A stretch of DNA of 64,000 bases from Takakia lepidozioides (GCA_030704615.1 CM060732.1:17608001-17672000); one strand, 5' to 3'; shown: positions 11,043 through 21,962, numbered from the stretch's first letter. The notes: a model not told the origin generated them from the sequence alone. Made by a program: numbers and translations.

Positions 11043-11949
11043 TTCTCCCTCTCTTTCCTCATAGAATGTGGTGGGTAACTACTTGTTTCACCCTCAATTG
11101 GTGTGGCTGTTACTGCACCACAGCAGATACCTTTAAAACAACTCAGACCTCCCAGTTGCATTTCTACAACCTGCTCCCACTCTGGGTGTGCAGCAAATAG
11201 GGTAGCTTCCTGCTCCTCATCAAGTCCTCCCCTCCAGTCATACTCACTGATTCCACGAGGTCTTCTGGTAGCAGGTAGCCTACTAGATTTCTTAGTGGTA
11301 ACCTGTATCTTGTGCTTCCCATCATGTAGAGTCAGTAACTGGGAATTCCAGTCATGGGATACCCTGGCCTGTTTCAGCCATGGTCGACCCAGTAATAAGG
11401 AGTAAGCTTCCATAACATCATCCATTTTCAACACAATCACTGTGATCTTAAATATCATCTTTTGTTCAAATCTGTATCTTAACTCCCCTTATCAAGCCTA
11501 AAGGATGTACACTCCTTTGATCTGCCATTGTTACTGTGAATGGGGCTGGTTTCATACACTCAGACCAAGCTTCTGCCTTAATTGGTCTGTCATGATATTC
11601 ACCCCCGAGCCTCCATCTATCAGTACATTAGTCAATTCTGTGCTTCCAATTCTCAATTGGATTACTGGCATAGAATCATCAAAGTCCATTACTGTTTCTC
11701 GCCCTTCTGGCTTCACATTATAGCTTGTCACCTTGCTGTTCAAGTCTGTGTTCTCTGTCACATGAGCAATATGATAATCGCTTGATACAACCTGTGCCTA
11801 CAATGAGGTGCCACAGCCAATAGCTGTCCAATGGTAATTTCAGCTTTGGTCTGGCATATTACTTCAGCCAAAGTCCCTTCATTACCCCGCACTTGTGCAG
11901 CCTCTTTCTTCACTTCATCTTCACCCTCTCCATCTTCTCCATCAGAGTC
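11043..11949 (-). pseudogene. Protease region of element 1
   Basis: The retropepsin active site reads VLIDGGSGVNIM (D-G-G in place of the more common D-S/T-G), followed by LRQKLGL and, after frame changes near 11550 and 11465, HPLGLIRGV and SLLLGRPWLKQA, the conserved end of this protease class. Upstream at about 11930-11800 is the acidic linker and AEITIGQLLAVAP. The frame breaks show decay. The region ends abruptly at 11949 against the LTR of element 2. Confidence 0.85.
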
Positions 11950-12829
11950 TGATAACGGCTATGCTACGAGGGACAGACAACGAGGGTCACAACGGGACAT
12001 ACCGGGTAGTGATGGACGTACACTACCTGAGCCACAGGCAGAGATGGCTAAGTACGCGGTACTTAGCCAATGGCGGGACAAAGGTACATTACCACGAGAG
12101 CAGTAGTGGGGTAGAGTAGTTGGTAACCATGAGCCGTGGAACCACGATATCACACGGCCACGTTAGCATCGGCTTTAACCAATAGAGGGAGTAGTGGACC
12201 GTTTACCCACATGGCTCACGACCACTGCAACGAGCCACTTTTTAGCAAACTTTTAGGTTGCGTAGGCAGTTAGGCAAACGGTCATTAACGACCGCAGGCT
12301 GTTGTTGTTTTGTATACGGCTCTTGCGAGCAGAGTATAAAAAACCGCACACAATTAGAGAGGGGTGTGCAATATGAGTATGAGTATCGGTTGAATCAATG
12401 TGTACTTCTGTGATGATGTTGGACGAACTCTGAAGTAAAGCCATGATATTCGAAGTATCTCTTGTGTAGAGTGAATGTGAGATGGAGAGAATGTGCATTA
12501 TGAGAGAACGTGAGATGGTGAGAATGTGTATCATCTCAAAATAGTTCTTGTTTTATCTCGACTACCATCTGCTTGTATGAACAAAGAGGCTTCAGGCTTT
12601 TCGACTAAGATCTTTTATGCTAAAGAGACTGTAGATTGGGCTTAATCAATAGGATTAAGCAGCCTGCACGGATATGGCTTCATACGACGTTCCTGGTTTA
12701 GCTATCCTTAAACAATACTTCGTAATCATTTCTGAAGCATGCCGTCGGAAACCTCTGTTGCATGTCTTAGGAAATGGGCAGTAGTGTTGATAGCCTGTTT
12801 TGTCGAAATTCATAAACCAAACGTTAACA
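11950..12829 (+). repeat. Left LTR of element 2
   Basis: Begins TGATAACGGCTATGCTACGA and ends ACGTTAACA, giving near-inverted TGTTAAC/GTTAACA ends when compared with the right LTR. A TATA box lies at 12335-12340 (GAGTATAAAAAACC), a likely U3/R promoter. Similarity to 26913-27786 is easy to follow along the whole length. Confidence 0.9.
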
Positions 12830-12850
12830 TTTGGCGACCAACTGGGACTA
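12830..12850 (+). promoter_or_regulatory. Primer binding site type sequence (element 2)
   Basis: TTTGGCGACCAACTGGGAC starts directly after the LTR end. It shares its first eleven bases with the site after the element A LTR (16590). A TGG start fits pairing to a tRNA 3' CCA end. The tRNA is not identified. Confidence 0.7.
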
Positions 12851-12855
12851 AAGGT

Positions 12856-13092
12856 ATGTTGAGTTCAGAAGTACTTAAAGAAGGATGGTTACGCAGTGAT
12901 TTCTTGAAATCACGACAGAACGAGTCAACCGAAGCAAAGGAATGGAAAACGTTCCTGGGAAAATTTCATGGTTTACCAAGAGCAATACAACAGAAAATCT
13001 TTCTTTCAGTCGCGAAAGAAGATGACAAATGGGGATTGAAGGGAGGAGTAGGAAGGATTGATCAGTATTATATGAGCACCTTGGGAATGTAG
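12856..13092 (+). pseudogene. Leader ORF of element 2, probable start of gag
   Basis: An ATG seven bases after the primer site opens a 78-codon frame rich in Lys, Glu and Trp (EWKTFLGKFHGLPRAIQQKI), ending at a TAG. Position suggests the beginning of gag. I see no diagnostic gag motif. The following 500 bp are AT-rich with short plus-strand frames and look like decayed gag. Confidence 0.4.
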
Positions 13093-13712
13093 GATTAGAA
13101 GTGAAAGAGTGGTTGTCTCTCTAGCTCTATTGATTACTCTAATACCAATCAAAAAAAGTGTGCTACACTAGTTATATTTTCAGAGAAGGATGTCAAATTA
13201 TGAATATGTCACACGATCATAGAAGCAGTAAGTAGTACTGGATACCCAAAGACTTATTGCAAGTTAGATACACTGAAAAAGACAGATGGTATTATTGTGC
13301 CCATTAAAAGTTTGGTGATCAATCAGTAAAAAGGAAAATTAAGTCGTAATACGGATTCTTGCAAGATAGGAAAAATCTTGAAGAAAGGTAGAGACATATA
13401 AATTTTCTTATTACATACCAAGACTGTTTAAAGGGTACCGAAAAAGAATTCTACATTTGATGTGGGAATGAATGAGGAAATTAAAGAAAAAGCTAAACAA
13501 AAGCTGAACGAATAAAGAAATATGCTACAGAAAGGGAGGCTCGGTTAAGAGAAGAATTTCCAGAATTACAGAACTTGAAAATTATTCAAGGTGAGACATC
13601 AAAGGGGGTTGCTATTTCATGAGCGGCATGAGCATGAGCGGAAAAAAAAAGCATGAGCGGACCATTGTGTGTCCACGGGAAATAGGGTTAGGAGGCACGG
13701 AACTAAGGTCAT
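13093..13712. other. Decayed internal sequence of element 2
   Basis: AT-rich, with many stops in all frames and short Lys/Glu-rich plus-strand pieces consistent with eroded gag. At about 13620-13665 a short word (GCATGAGCGG) is repeated three times. Nothing else recognised. Confidence 0.35.
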
Positions 13713-13895
13713 ATGAAGTTGGAATTTGGCCACCAGTGGACTCGTCATAGCAATGAAATGCAACATTTTTATTGCAAATTTTGTGGCAAGCCACATCTAT
13801 ACAAGTGTGTCGTAACTGTCATAGCCCCTGCATGGGTAGATGGTCAACTGGAAGCCGCAGCAGCAGCGGCACAATTGATCAATGCAATAGATTGA
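13713..13895 (+). pseudogene. Possible zinc-knuckle fragment
   Basis: A 60-codon frame contains FYCKFCGKPHLYKC, spaced C-X2-C-X3-H-X3-C, one residue short at two places of a retroviral-type CX2CX4HX4C knuckle. It could be the end of the decayed gag of element 2. The short length and odd spacing make this weak. Confidence 0.3.
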
Positions 13896-15038
13896 TAACT
13901 TACACTCTGGCCCTCTGTTCGCAACCCCTGCGTATTGATGCAGAACCATTTTTTGAGGAGGACCGGGGTGACACTTTTCGGTGTCCACCTTGCCACAACA
14001 TTGTCTGTGGTCTTCCCTCTTGTGGCAAGGACCACCATACATCCACCGTCATCCAGGAGCATCCCCCCAGCCCAACTCGCTCTCCACTCCCGTATCCTCA
14101 GTAAACCTGTTCCAGGTGGGCACACCATCCAGGCCCTCCAGCAGCTCCCCATCTGGAATATCGAGGGAATCATTATCGCAGCTCTCTCTCTCCACCTCAA
14201 CCCCACCCCGAGTGCTCTTGCAATCTGTGCTCACAGCTGTGAAGAATTCCATCAGGATCGAAACCAGGGGTGTCTTAGGCTCTGTACTGGGAGCCCTCTT
14301 CTTGGCTTTTCCCTTCTGCTCCTCCACAGACTTGCTGTGTGCCACCTTCTTCGCCCTGGCAGCCAGAGCGTCAAGGAATCTCTCATTGACACATGGGATG
14401 ATGGTTGGGGTTCTAGCTTTGGCCTCTTCGGAAAGGTCACCCGCCATACCGCCGTGTAGGCTCGCCCTCAATGCCAACTTCTTGGCAGAGCCAGTCCAGA
14501 CCAAACTGACTTGGGAACACGGACGACGGTGACTTGGTAGCAAGCAGCAGCAGTCGCAGGACCTTGCCAAAGTCGTCGTCGGAGTCACTCCCTTGGGGCC
14601 CCTCCTGCGCCTCCTCTGTGCCCCCGGTGTTTTTCTGTTTTTTGGGGGTACTGTACTCCCCTGTTTCCGTGTCCTTTTCTTTTGTCCTTTATTCTTCTCA
14701 TTCAATTTCTCTTGAATACCTGCCTGAGACAAGCTCTACACTTTCCTGGACTGGGCAAGCGCTCTCGCCTCCTTTGGACCAGCAGAGGCAGCGGAGCCCG
14801 GTTTCGTCGAGCCTCAGCTCCAGCTTCAATTGAAACTTGGATGGGTCGAGCGAGCGGCGCGAAGGTCCACATACCAAGGGCCGTCGCGCAATGTTTCTAG
14901 ATGCCACTCCTTCACGATAACGTCAGTGTACATGGAGTCAGCCCCAGGGTTCCTCCATGCGAGGGAGAATGACGGCTCGAAGGACAGATTTCCTTTCTCA
15001 AAAGGGAGAACTTGCAGGTACCTGCATTCAAGAAACAC
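13896..15038 (-). pseudogene. Unrecognised minus-strand ORF remnants
   Basis: Minus-strand frames at 15038-14826, 14907-14698 and 14732-14049 can be read as one protein with frameshifts, about 330 residues. The N-terminal part has KEWHLETLRDGPWYVDLR. The middle is very basic (KGQKKRTRKQGS, QRRRRRGPKG) and the C-terminal part has FLDALAARAKKVAHSKS and an acidic Ser-rich tail. It is GC-richer than its flanks. I do not recognise it. It could be a transposon-carried nuclear protein or a captured host fragment. Confidence 0.35.
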
Positions 15039-15074
15039 ACAGAATGAGGTCCCGGGAACGAGGTAAATTTTAGG

Positions 15075-15634
15075 GAATGAAAATGACTAGGCCCGGAACT
15101 GGAATTCGGCGCCATTTTTCCATATTGGGGCCGAAAATGGCTAAGTCCCCAGAACTGACTGGGCCCAGAACTGGAAAAATGGCGCCGATTTCCGGTTTCG
15201 GTGCCTGCCACACTAGGTGCCCTGCACTGGAAACCGGCGCCATGGCTCCCAGGTTGGGCCGAATATGGCCTAAGTCCCAGAACATCACTATGGGCCCGGA
15301 ACTGGACAAATGGCGCCGAATCTCCTGTTTTGGTGCCTGCCTCTAAAGGGACTTAGCCATTTTGGGGCCGTTCACTGGAAATTCGGCGCCATTTTCCCTG
15401 GTTGGGCCCGAAAATGGCTAAGTCCCCGAACTGATTGGGCCCGGAACTGGAAAAATGGCGCCAAATTTCCGGTTTCGGTGCCTGCCACTGTAGGGACTTA
15501 GCCATTTTCGGGGCCCTGCCACTGGATATTCGGCGCCATTTTCCCAGGTTGGGCCGAAAATGGCTAAGTCCCAGAACTGACTGGCCCGGAACTGGAAAAA
15601 TGGCACCGAATTTCCGGTTTCCGGGGCTGCCACT
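15075..15634. repeat. Palindromic satellite, about 146-bp unit made of two inverted halves
   Basis: A core GGCGCC (GGCACC in the last copy) with ATTTTC or GATTTCC flanks recurs at about 15107, 15180, 15236, 15312, 15386, 15457, 15533 and 15602, spaced about 70-76 bp with one 56-bp interval. Words alternate in orientation: CCGAAAATGGCTAAGTCC and its reverse complement GGACTTAGCCATTTTCGG both occur. GGCCCGGAACTGG marks each unit. The array stops exactly at the element A LTR (15635). Confidence 0.85.
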
Positions 15635-16589
15635 TGTTAGAGGACTGTCTGGGACTTAGACCTTATACGGGATCTATAGGGTACCCTTATTTTTGCACAG
15701 ACTGAGACCAACAGGAGCCCTAGGTGACAGCAGCGCACTTTAGAAGGGGGTTACACACCCTCACACCCCAGCCAACACACCCGACACAAAGCCCATCACA
15801 GCCAACCCCAAACAACAAAACAGCCCGTCACAGCCGACACAAACACAGCCACAACAGCCAGCACAGCCTCGACACAGCAAACACAGTCGCACAGCCAGTC
15901 ACAGCCCGACACAGCGGTCACAACCCGTCACAGTTCACACAGCCAGTCACAACTTGACACAGCTGTCATGACCATAGGGAAAGGATAGCCGGACAGGGAC
16001 GACTGTGGGAACAACACCTTTAAAATGGACCATGTTAGTTCCACGGACGACGGTTAGTGAGGGAAGCGGTTAGAACAACGGGTAGAAGATAAAACGAGGA
16101 GCAAGCACTTCACGGGGGGCACTTCTTGGTCATGCATGGAGGGATCGGGCGGAGAGCAAGAACGGACAAAGATGGGGAGCACGGTGAAGGAGGAGAGTGA
16201 TTAGTAGATGCTTGTTATATGCAAAGCTGTAGTGATATTGTAGAGCAGATTAGAGACACAATGGCTTCGGCCTGATACCTGATAAATCATAATTTTTGAT
16301 ACTTATACGATACAATCACACTGTTAGAGAATCTAGTGAAGCTGTGATATGAATGGATGAGTTGATGGAATCCGATAGATTGATGAAGCAAACTGATACT
16401 TAATATCAATAGTAAGGTAGCTAACATGAATGCGGAAAGGAAAACAAATAGAAACACCCCCATGATACACTAGCTGTAGGTCAGGACTGATTGTTTCTGA
16501 GCGGGCTGAGTACTTTCAGATTTCCAACTCTCTATCTTGGAGTTTTCCGCCTCGGATAGCGAAGGATGGGGGAGTAAAATCTCGCGACA
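15635..16589 (+). repeat. Left LTR of element A
   Basis: Starts TGTTAGAGGACTGTCTGGGA and ends GCGACA at 16589, immediately before the primer site. It contains the CACAGYC repeat at about 15760-15965. It is 955 bp against 1051 bp for the right LTR, mostly because of repeat length and indels. Confidence 0.88.
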
Positions 16590-16612
16590 TTTGGCGACCA
16601 TACTGGGGAACT
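16590..16612 (+). promoter_or_regulatory. Primer binding site type sequence (element A)
   Basis: TTTGGCGACCATACTGGGGA follows the LTR end directly. It resembles in layout the TGGCG-type primer sites of plant Gypsy elements. The matching tRNA is not determined. Confidence 0.7.
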
Positions 16613-17479
16613 GAGTCATAACAACAAGATGTGACAGGCATCTGGTGGGGATCATGGTGGTTTGGACCTTAAAGAATTTGAAGGAATCAATTCCCTGTGG
16701 AACGAAGAAAGAAGATTGTCCAAACATTTCTTTCAAAGTTCTTGGAATTGCCAGACGGTTGTAAAAAAATTTCTTAAGCGAGTGCATGATGCCTGATCCG
16801 GATGGGGTCTGAGAAAGGAGTGATAAGATTTATCAAGTCGCCTGTAGGGAAAGCACGTTGGGTTTACCACATTGGTTTATGTGATAGCATTGCTATCCAT
16901 TAAGGCGGTAGATTTGAAGGCTGGAGAAGAAGGTAATGTTTATACTCAGCTTACGCATGAGAGCTTGTACTGGTACAGAATTGGATTCCAAAGGATATTT
17001 TTGATCAAACTCCCACCAAGAACAGCTTTTTCAGACTTTTGTTTGCCATATGGTTTATATGGTAAGGAACTTCAAGTATAACCAAGGGTGCATTAATCTT
17101 GAAAGAAACCCAGGCATATACGAGAGATATTACAGGAAAGAGAGTTTTGGTTATTGCCCACTTAAAAAGAAATGAAAACATGGGACATGAGTGATGAAGA
17201 GAAAGATAGACGCCGGAGATATTCATTAAAAAGAGAAAGCTATCTGAAAGCTAATATCCATATCTTTGGGAGAGAGAATAGACATAGGTGAATCATCTGG
17301 ACCTCTCACACCAGTAGAATCAAAGATACATCACCCAGATACCGGAAAAACTAGAGTTGGATGCCACTCCTTCTGTTTTCTTTGCAAGAAGATTAAGGGA
17401 AATTGGTACGGAAGAAGATCAATCACGAGGTGAAAAGATCCGAGGTACATCCCTGGAATAAAAGACTTTGACAGAAATC
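16613..17479 (+). other. Decayed 5' internal region of element A
   Basis: No frame longer than about 70 codons on the plus strand. Probably eroded leader and gag. The largest piece, 16872-17081, shows no recognisable motif. The sequence ends in the assembly gap. Confidence 0.4.
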
Positions 17480-17979
17480 NNNNNNNNNNNNNNNNNNNNN
17501 NNNNNNNNNNNNNNNNNNNNNNNNNNNNNNNNNNNNNNNNNNNNNNNNNNNNNNNNNNNNNNNNNNNNNNNNNNNNNNNNNNNNNNNNNNNNNNNNNNNN
17601 NNNNNNNNNNNNNNNNNNNNNNNNNNNNNNNNNNNNNNNNNNNNNNNNNNNNNNNNNNNNNNNNNNNNNNNNNNNNNNNNNNNNNNNNNNNNNNNNNNNN
17701 NNNNNNNNNNNNNNNNNNNNNNNNNNNNNNNNNNNNNNNNNNNNNNNNNNNNNNNNNNNNNNNNNNNNNNNNNNNNNNNNNNNNNNNNNNNNNNNNNNNN
17801 NNNNNNNNNNNNNNNNNNNNNNNNNNNNNNNNNNNNNNNNNNNNNNNNNNNNNNNNNNNNNNNNNNNNNNNNNNNNNNNNNNNNNNNNNNNNNNNNNNNN
17901 NNNNNNNNNNNNNNNNNNNNNNNNNNNNNNNNNNNNNNNNNNNNNNNNNNNNNNNNNNNNNNNNNNNNNNNNNNNNNNN
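17480..17979. other. Assembly gap (500 N)
   Basis: Exactly 500 N, which suggests a placeholder of arbitrary length. Sequence just right of it has many single-base differences from the close copy at about 43389, so the gap edge may be of low quality. Confidence 0.99.
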
Positions 17980-18945
17980 AAAACTCCAGCTGCAAGGGGT
18001 ACAGTAGGGCTATGATTATGCCCTTCAACCAAATTCCCTCATGTTGGATTGGCTTGGACAGAAATTTAGTCTCCGCAGTCATTCGCACATTACTACCAAA
18101 TCATGCGCATTTGGCTGTAAGTGGGACAACTAGGACTAAAGTTCTTCGAACAATCGACCAATTGAGGGAATTAACGAGGGGCAGATACATGTTGAGGGAA
18201 TTAATTTGTTTTCCAGGTTAGTACATGGACTCATTTATACCAAGACCAAGGAGGTAGCAAGTATTGTCATGGGATGCGGGTTATACTACGCACTTGTTTT
18301 CCTGTACGTTATCACATGGGAGAAAACAAAAGATGCAAGCACGTTTTCTGAGTTATCCAGTGGGGATCAATGGGTATTACCTTCGGTGCCACCCATATGT
18401 ACTTATATGACGCAAAAGTTATGATGCCAAAAGGATTCTCAAATTCGTTCATGGTTTCAAGCGGCCTGGAACAATTGTCAACACAGAAATTCGGCATATT
18501 GATGATATTTCTATAAGGGACAGGTGGCAATGGAAATATTGCACGCGGCACCAGTAATTGGAACCCACTCACCTGGACAGACAAGGAGCTCAGTGTCTAC
18601 ACCAATTTTGCTGTTCAACGGTTACACCAAGTTGTAAAATATAAACTTCCAGACATGGTAGGACAGCATTGTATGCCCCAGAGGATTCCACAAAAAGTTC
18701 AGAAATTAAAACACCTGAGAGGCAATGAGGATTCTGATACAACGTTTCTTCACCGAATTCTTTTGACATGGGAGAAGACTATGCAATTCAGATGGGAGAG
18801 AAGAAGCGACGGGGGTCTCCTATGCCTGAACGGTTACCTCGATATCAGCCTCCAGAGGGCCTCACTTATCCAGACAGTCCGCCACGAAATTCTCAACGTC
18901 AGAAAGGTGCTCACTCACAAACGTTTGCTAATCGCAATCAGTTAA
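17980..18945 (+). pseudogene. Post-integrase ORF, C-terminal domain (element A copy)
   Basis: Nearly identical at DNA level to 43389-44195 but broken by many one-base indels, giving pieces 18012-18221, 18206-18424, 18655-18945 and 18768-19094. Recognisable parts are MPFNQIPS, YTKTKEVASIVMGCGLYYA, KLPDMVGQHCMP and the basic tail EKKRRGSPMPERLPRYQP. This copy keeps CAG at 18076-18078 where the 43.5 kb copy has TAG. It is followed by the purine tract and 3' LTR, which places the module at the 3' end of the element. Confidence 0.8.
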
Positions 18946-18962
18946 TCGTGAGGACACGGTTT

Positions 18963-18981
18963 TTAAGAAGGGAAGGGGTAA
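18963..18981 (+). promoter_or_regulatory. Polypurine tract of element A
   Basis: AAGAAGGGAAGGGGTAA lies directly before the right LTR, the expected second-strand primer site. Confidence 0.75.
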
Positions 18982-20032
18982 TGTTAGAGGACTGTCTGGG
19001 ACTAAGACACTTATACGGGATCTATAGGGTACCCTTAATTTTTGCACAGACTGAGACCAACAGGAGCCTTAGGGGTGACAGCAGCGCACTGTAGAGGGGG
19101 GTTACACAGCCGTCACAGTCGACACAGCAGTCACAGCCGACACAGCCAACACAGCCCGTCACAGTCGACACAGTCGACACAACAGTCACAGCCCGTCACA
19201 GCCAACACAGCCCGTCACAGTCGTCACAGCAGACACAGCCACACAGCCAGTCACAGCCCGACACAGCCAAACACAGTCGCACAGCCAGTCACAGCCCGAC
19301 ACAGCCAAACACAGCCGCACAGCCAGTCACAGCCCGTCACAGTTTCACACAGCCAGTCACAGCTTGACACAGCTGTCACGACCATAGGGAACGGAGAGCA
19401 GGACAGGGAACGACTGTGGGGAACAACACCTACAAATGGAACATGTTAGTTCACGGACGACGGTTAGTGAGGGAAACGGTTAGAGCCACGGGTAGGAAGA
19501 TAAAGCGAGAAGCAAGGACTGAGAAGGGGCCTTTTTTGGGGGGATGATTTTGGAAGCACTTCACGGGAGAGGACTTCTTGGTCATGGAGGAGAGGGGATC
19601 GGGCAGAGATGAAGAACGGAAGCGAAGATGGAGAGATGAGGAGTAGATACTTGTTATATGCAAAGTTGTAGTGATATTGTAGAGCAGATTAGAGACACAA
19701 TGGCTTCGGCCTGATACCTGATAAATCATAATCGGATACTTATACGATACAATCACACTGTGTAGAGAGATCTGAGTGAAGCTGTGGAATGAATGGATGA
19801 GTTGATGGAATCCAATAGATTGATAAAGCAAACTGATATTTAACTATCAATGGTAAGATAGCTAACATGAATGCCAAAAAGGAAACAAATAGGAAACACC
19901 CCCATGATACACTAGCTGTAGGTCATGACTGATTGTTCTGCGCGGGCTGAGTACTTAGAGATTTCCAACTCTTCTATCTTGGAGTTTCTGCCTCGGATAG
20001 CAAAGGGATGGGTGAGTAAAAGCCGAGCGACA
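18982..20032 (+). repeat. Right LTR of element A
   Basis: Starts TGTTAGAGGACTGTCTGGGA and ends GAGCGACA. Contains the CACAGYC tandem repeat (about 19110-19380), which creates a spurious Ser/Gln/His-rich frame. Matches the left LTR along its length. Confidence 0.88.
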
Positions 20033-20036
20033 GATA

Positions 20037-20486
20037 CCCACACTACGAAACGGAATTCATGAACGATGGGGTTTAGAGGAATCTCTACGAGTTAGGGAAT
20101 ATGAGTTATTTCATCTGGAAGAAGTTCGGGTAGACGCCGTAGATAACATGGCACGAATTCAAGAACAACGAAGAAAAAGAATATCCGAAGGGAAAGAAAA
20201 ATCTTTCTAGGACGGGGAAATTGTTTTATGGTTACCAAAAATCAAGAAGATCAAATTGGGAGGAAAATTGAAAATGCCATGGATGGGACCATTTCAAATA
20301 AAAAAGGTACATGACGATGGAACTGTTGATTTGCAGACCTTGGAACAAGAATTCGTGGGACGAATTAATATTAACAAGTTAAAAGGCTACAAAGGGATAC
20401 ATGACAGAGCCCTTATACATGACTTATACGCCAATGAGGAAGACCAAACCGCAGATGAGGACCGTGAAACTGCCAGTGCATACTAA
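20037..20486 (+). pseudogene. Integrase C-terminal region of element B
   Basis: A frame of 149 codons begins directly after the element A LTR. It has the linker HLEEVRVDAVDNMARIQ and the GPY/F module MPWMGPFQIKKVHDDGT and GRININKLKGYKGIHD, aligning with the integrase end of element 1 (8557-8135). One TAG at 20208-20210 falls where FQDGE is expected, so CAG to TAG is likely. The frame ends at TAA after an acidic tail. The catalytic core is absent, replaced by element A. Confidence 0.88.
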
Positions 20487-20802
20487 ATTCATCACGACAC
20501 GGTGAATCGGCATGTACTAAGACAGGTGGCAATACGAGTTCAGGTCACCACTACGGCTAGATCCACCATTCATTTGGAGGACAACATTACCACCCCGTAT
20601 ACCGTATGGTAAACCGTGGCCAGCACATATGCCCTACAGAACCGTGAACGAATACGAAGCAGTCAACGAGTCACTGCTTGTGTTAAACTCCGAGATGTAC
20701 GCTCCAGATTACCCCACCAACCGTGGTAGTCATACACCACTAACCATTGATCATAACACGGAGGAAGAATGACGGCGCAATCCAACGGATTGCCAAAAGA
20801 CG
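20487..20802. other. Spacer after integrase in element B
   Basis: No long frame. Corresponds in position to 8134-7641 of element 1. Short plus-strand pieces may be decayed coding sequence leading to the knuckle. Confidence 0.35.
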
Positions 20803-21117
20803 GTGGATGATAAGGGCAAAACCATTAAACCAATCTGCAAGTACTGCGCACACGCCGCTCATCTAAAAACAGACCACATACCAAAATGGAGGAACACATC
20901 CAAGATGGATGAACGTCAACTGACCGAAATCGGACAATCATCAACAACCATCAGTCCAATCCAAGACAAACCACGAAGAAAACACCAACGGAAGAAAATC
21001 AGACACATCCAAAAAAAGGATGAGGTTTACTCAAAACCGTTACCAGAAGCTAAATGCTTCTTGGTAAGCCCGGGCCCAGCAATTAAAGCTAACTGCGCTT
21101 TAAACCTAGGCGGATAG
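20803..21117 (+). pseudogene. Zinc-knuckle-like segment of element B
   Basis: The 104-codon frame holds CKYCAHAAHLKTDH, a CX2CX4HX4 knuckle with the last Cys replaced by His, then a basic stretch (PRRKHQRKKIRHIQKK). It lies between integrase and ORF-N, the same place as the knuckle of element 1, which supports a shared layout rather than a random frame. Confidence 0.5.
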
Positions 21118-21234
21118 CAGGACAAAATTACCTCCACGAGAACCTCGAGAGAAGTTAGAGAAGAAGCCTACAGAGGAGAACCCCTACTTACACCCAGAAA
21201 CGAACCCCACACCTTCTCTTCCGCAAACTGGAAA

Positions 21235-21798
21235 TTGTCATCTACACAACTTCCAGTGTGCTTCATACTGCTCTTGATACAGGAATTGGTGCTCCAATTC
21301 CTTACAGCAACAACAAAACTAAGGGAAATGGCAGGCACCAAGTGGAAGACACCAAGTTCTTATGCGCAAGTGAATTTCAAAATCAGCCCGGCGTTGCGGA
21401 AAATCGAGCAGGACACAGAGACACAGGAGACGTTGGATAGTCTTGGCCTGCGATACTTCATCACCACGCTGGACCGGAACCTTAAGCACGATGAGCTGTG
21501 TAGGGAGTTCTTGGAGAATTACAACACCAGCACTCGAAGCACAAATGTCCGTGACACACAGATTCTATTGATGGAAAAGTACTTGGCGGAAGTGTTTCAC
21601 CTTTCCAGTTTGGATGTACCGGCGCACAGCGGCAAACCTCCAAGGTTTGTACTTGCGGACCTGTTTGAGAATCTCAACCAAGCCGATCAGGGCTATACAT
21701 GCAGTCACAGCAAAAACCCCGGCTTTAAGAAGATGCCCCGGTACTCAGCACGTTGCTTTGCCTTAGGCAAAACCACAGCTATTGCACCAAGGAGCTAA
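21235..21798 (+). pseudogene. Post-integrase ORF-N (element B copy)
   Basis: A helical domain homologous to 7211-5508. A likely start is the ATG at 21328 (MAGTKWK), although the frame is open further upstream. Shared features are a Leu-rich helix, the FHLSSLDV segment (FELPSGHV in element 1), LADLFENLNQADQGYTC and a Pro-Gly end. The frame stops at 21798, well before the length of the element 1 copy, and 160 bp of decayed sequence follows. Function unknown. Confidence 0.65.
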
Positions 21799-21962
21799 TC
21801 GATCAAGTGTTGATTTGCCTCAATAGGCAAATCGTGAGTTGGGCAAGCTTCTTATTGAAGAAGATAACCTAAGAATTGACCCGATTGACAAAGAAGAAGA
21901 AGGAAGCGAGTGTTACCATGGCTACTCCCTTGTTACTCCAAATGATTTGACACACTGTACAC

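Larger units (their letters stand above)
2170..11949 (-). mobile_element. Element 1: 5'-truncated Ty3/Gypsy retrotransposon with a post-integrase module
   Basis: On the minus strand the order is protease (11.9-11.0 kb), RT-RNase H (11.0-9.56 kb), integrase (9.56-8.1 kb), CCHC zinc knuckle (7.6 kb), an alpha-helical ORF (7.2-5.5 kb), a coiled-coil plus C-terminal ORF (4.9-3.0 kb), a polypurine tract (2960-2985) and the 3' LTR starting at 2959. PR-RT-RH-IN is the Ty3/Gypsy order. The 5' LTR and the usual gag are missing because the element is cut at 11949, where the LTR of element 2 begins. Frameshifts and in-frame stops (mostly TAG) show it is dead. The same module after integrase recurs in elements A and B. 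Confidence 0.85.
15635..20032 (+). mobile_element. Element A: Ty3/Gypsy-type LTR retrotransposon with internal gap
   Basis: Two LTRs of the TGTTAGAGG family (15635-16589 and 18982-20032) flank a primer site (16590), a decayed 5' region, a 500-N gap, the C-terminal part of the post-integrase ORF (17980-18945) and a purine tract (18963-18981). Only about 2.4 kb lies between the LTRs including the gap, so most of gag-pol is deleted or hidden in the gap. The right LTR abuts the integrase C-terminus of element B, but the left flank is satellite, so the two sides do not match. Flanking five-mers CCACT and GATAC show no duplication. Confidence 0.75.

Noticed and set aside
15075-15634. CRISPR array
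   Set aside because: Repeat and spacer are not distinguishable, the half-units alternate in orientation, and the setting is a eukaryotic nuclear genome.
19042-19449. A 135-residue Ser/Gln/His-rich protein
   Set aside because: It is a translation of the CACAGYC tandem repeat inside the right LTR of element A.
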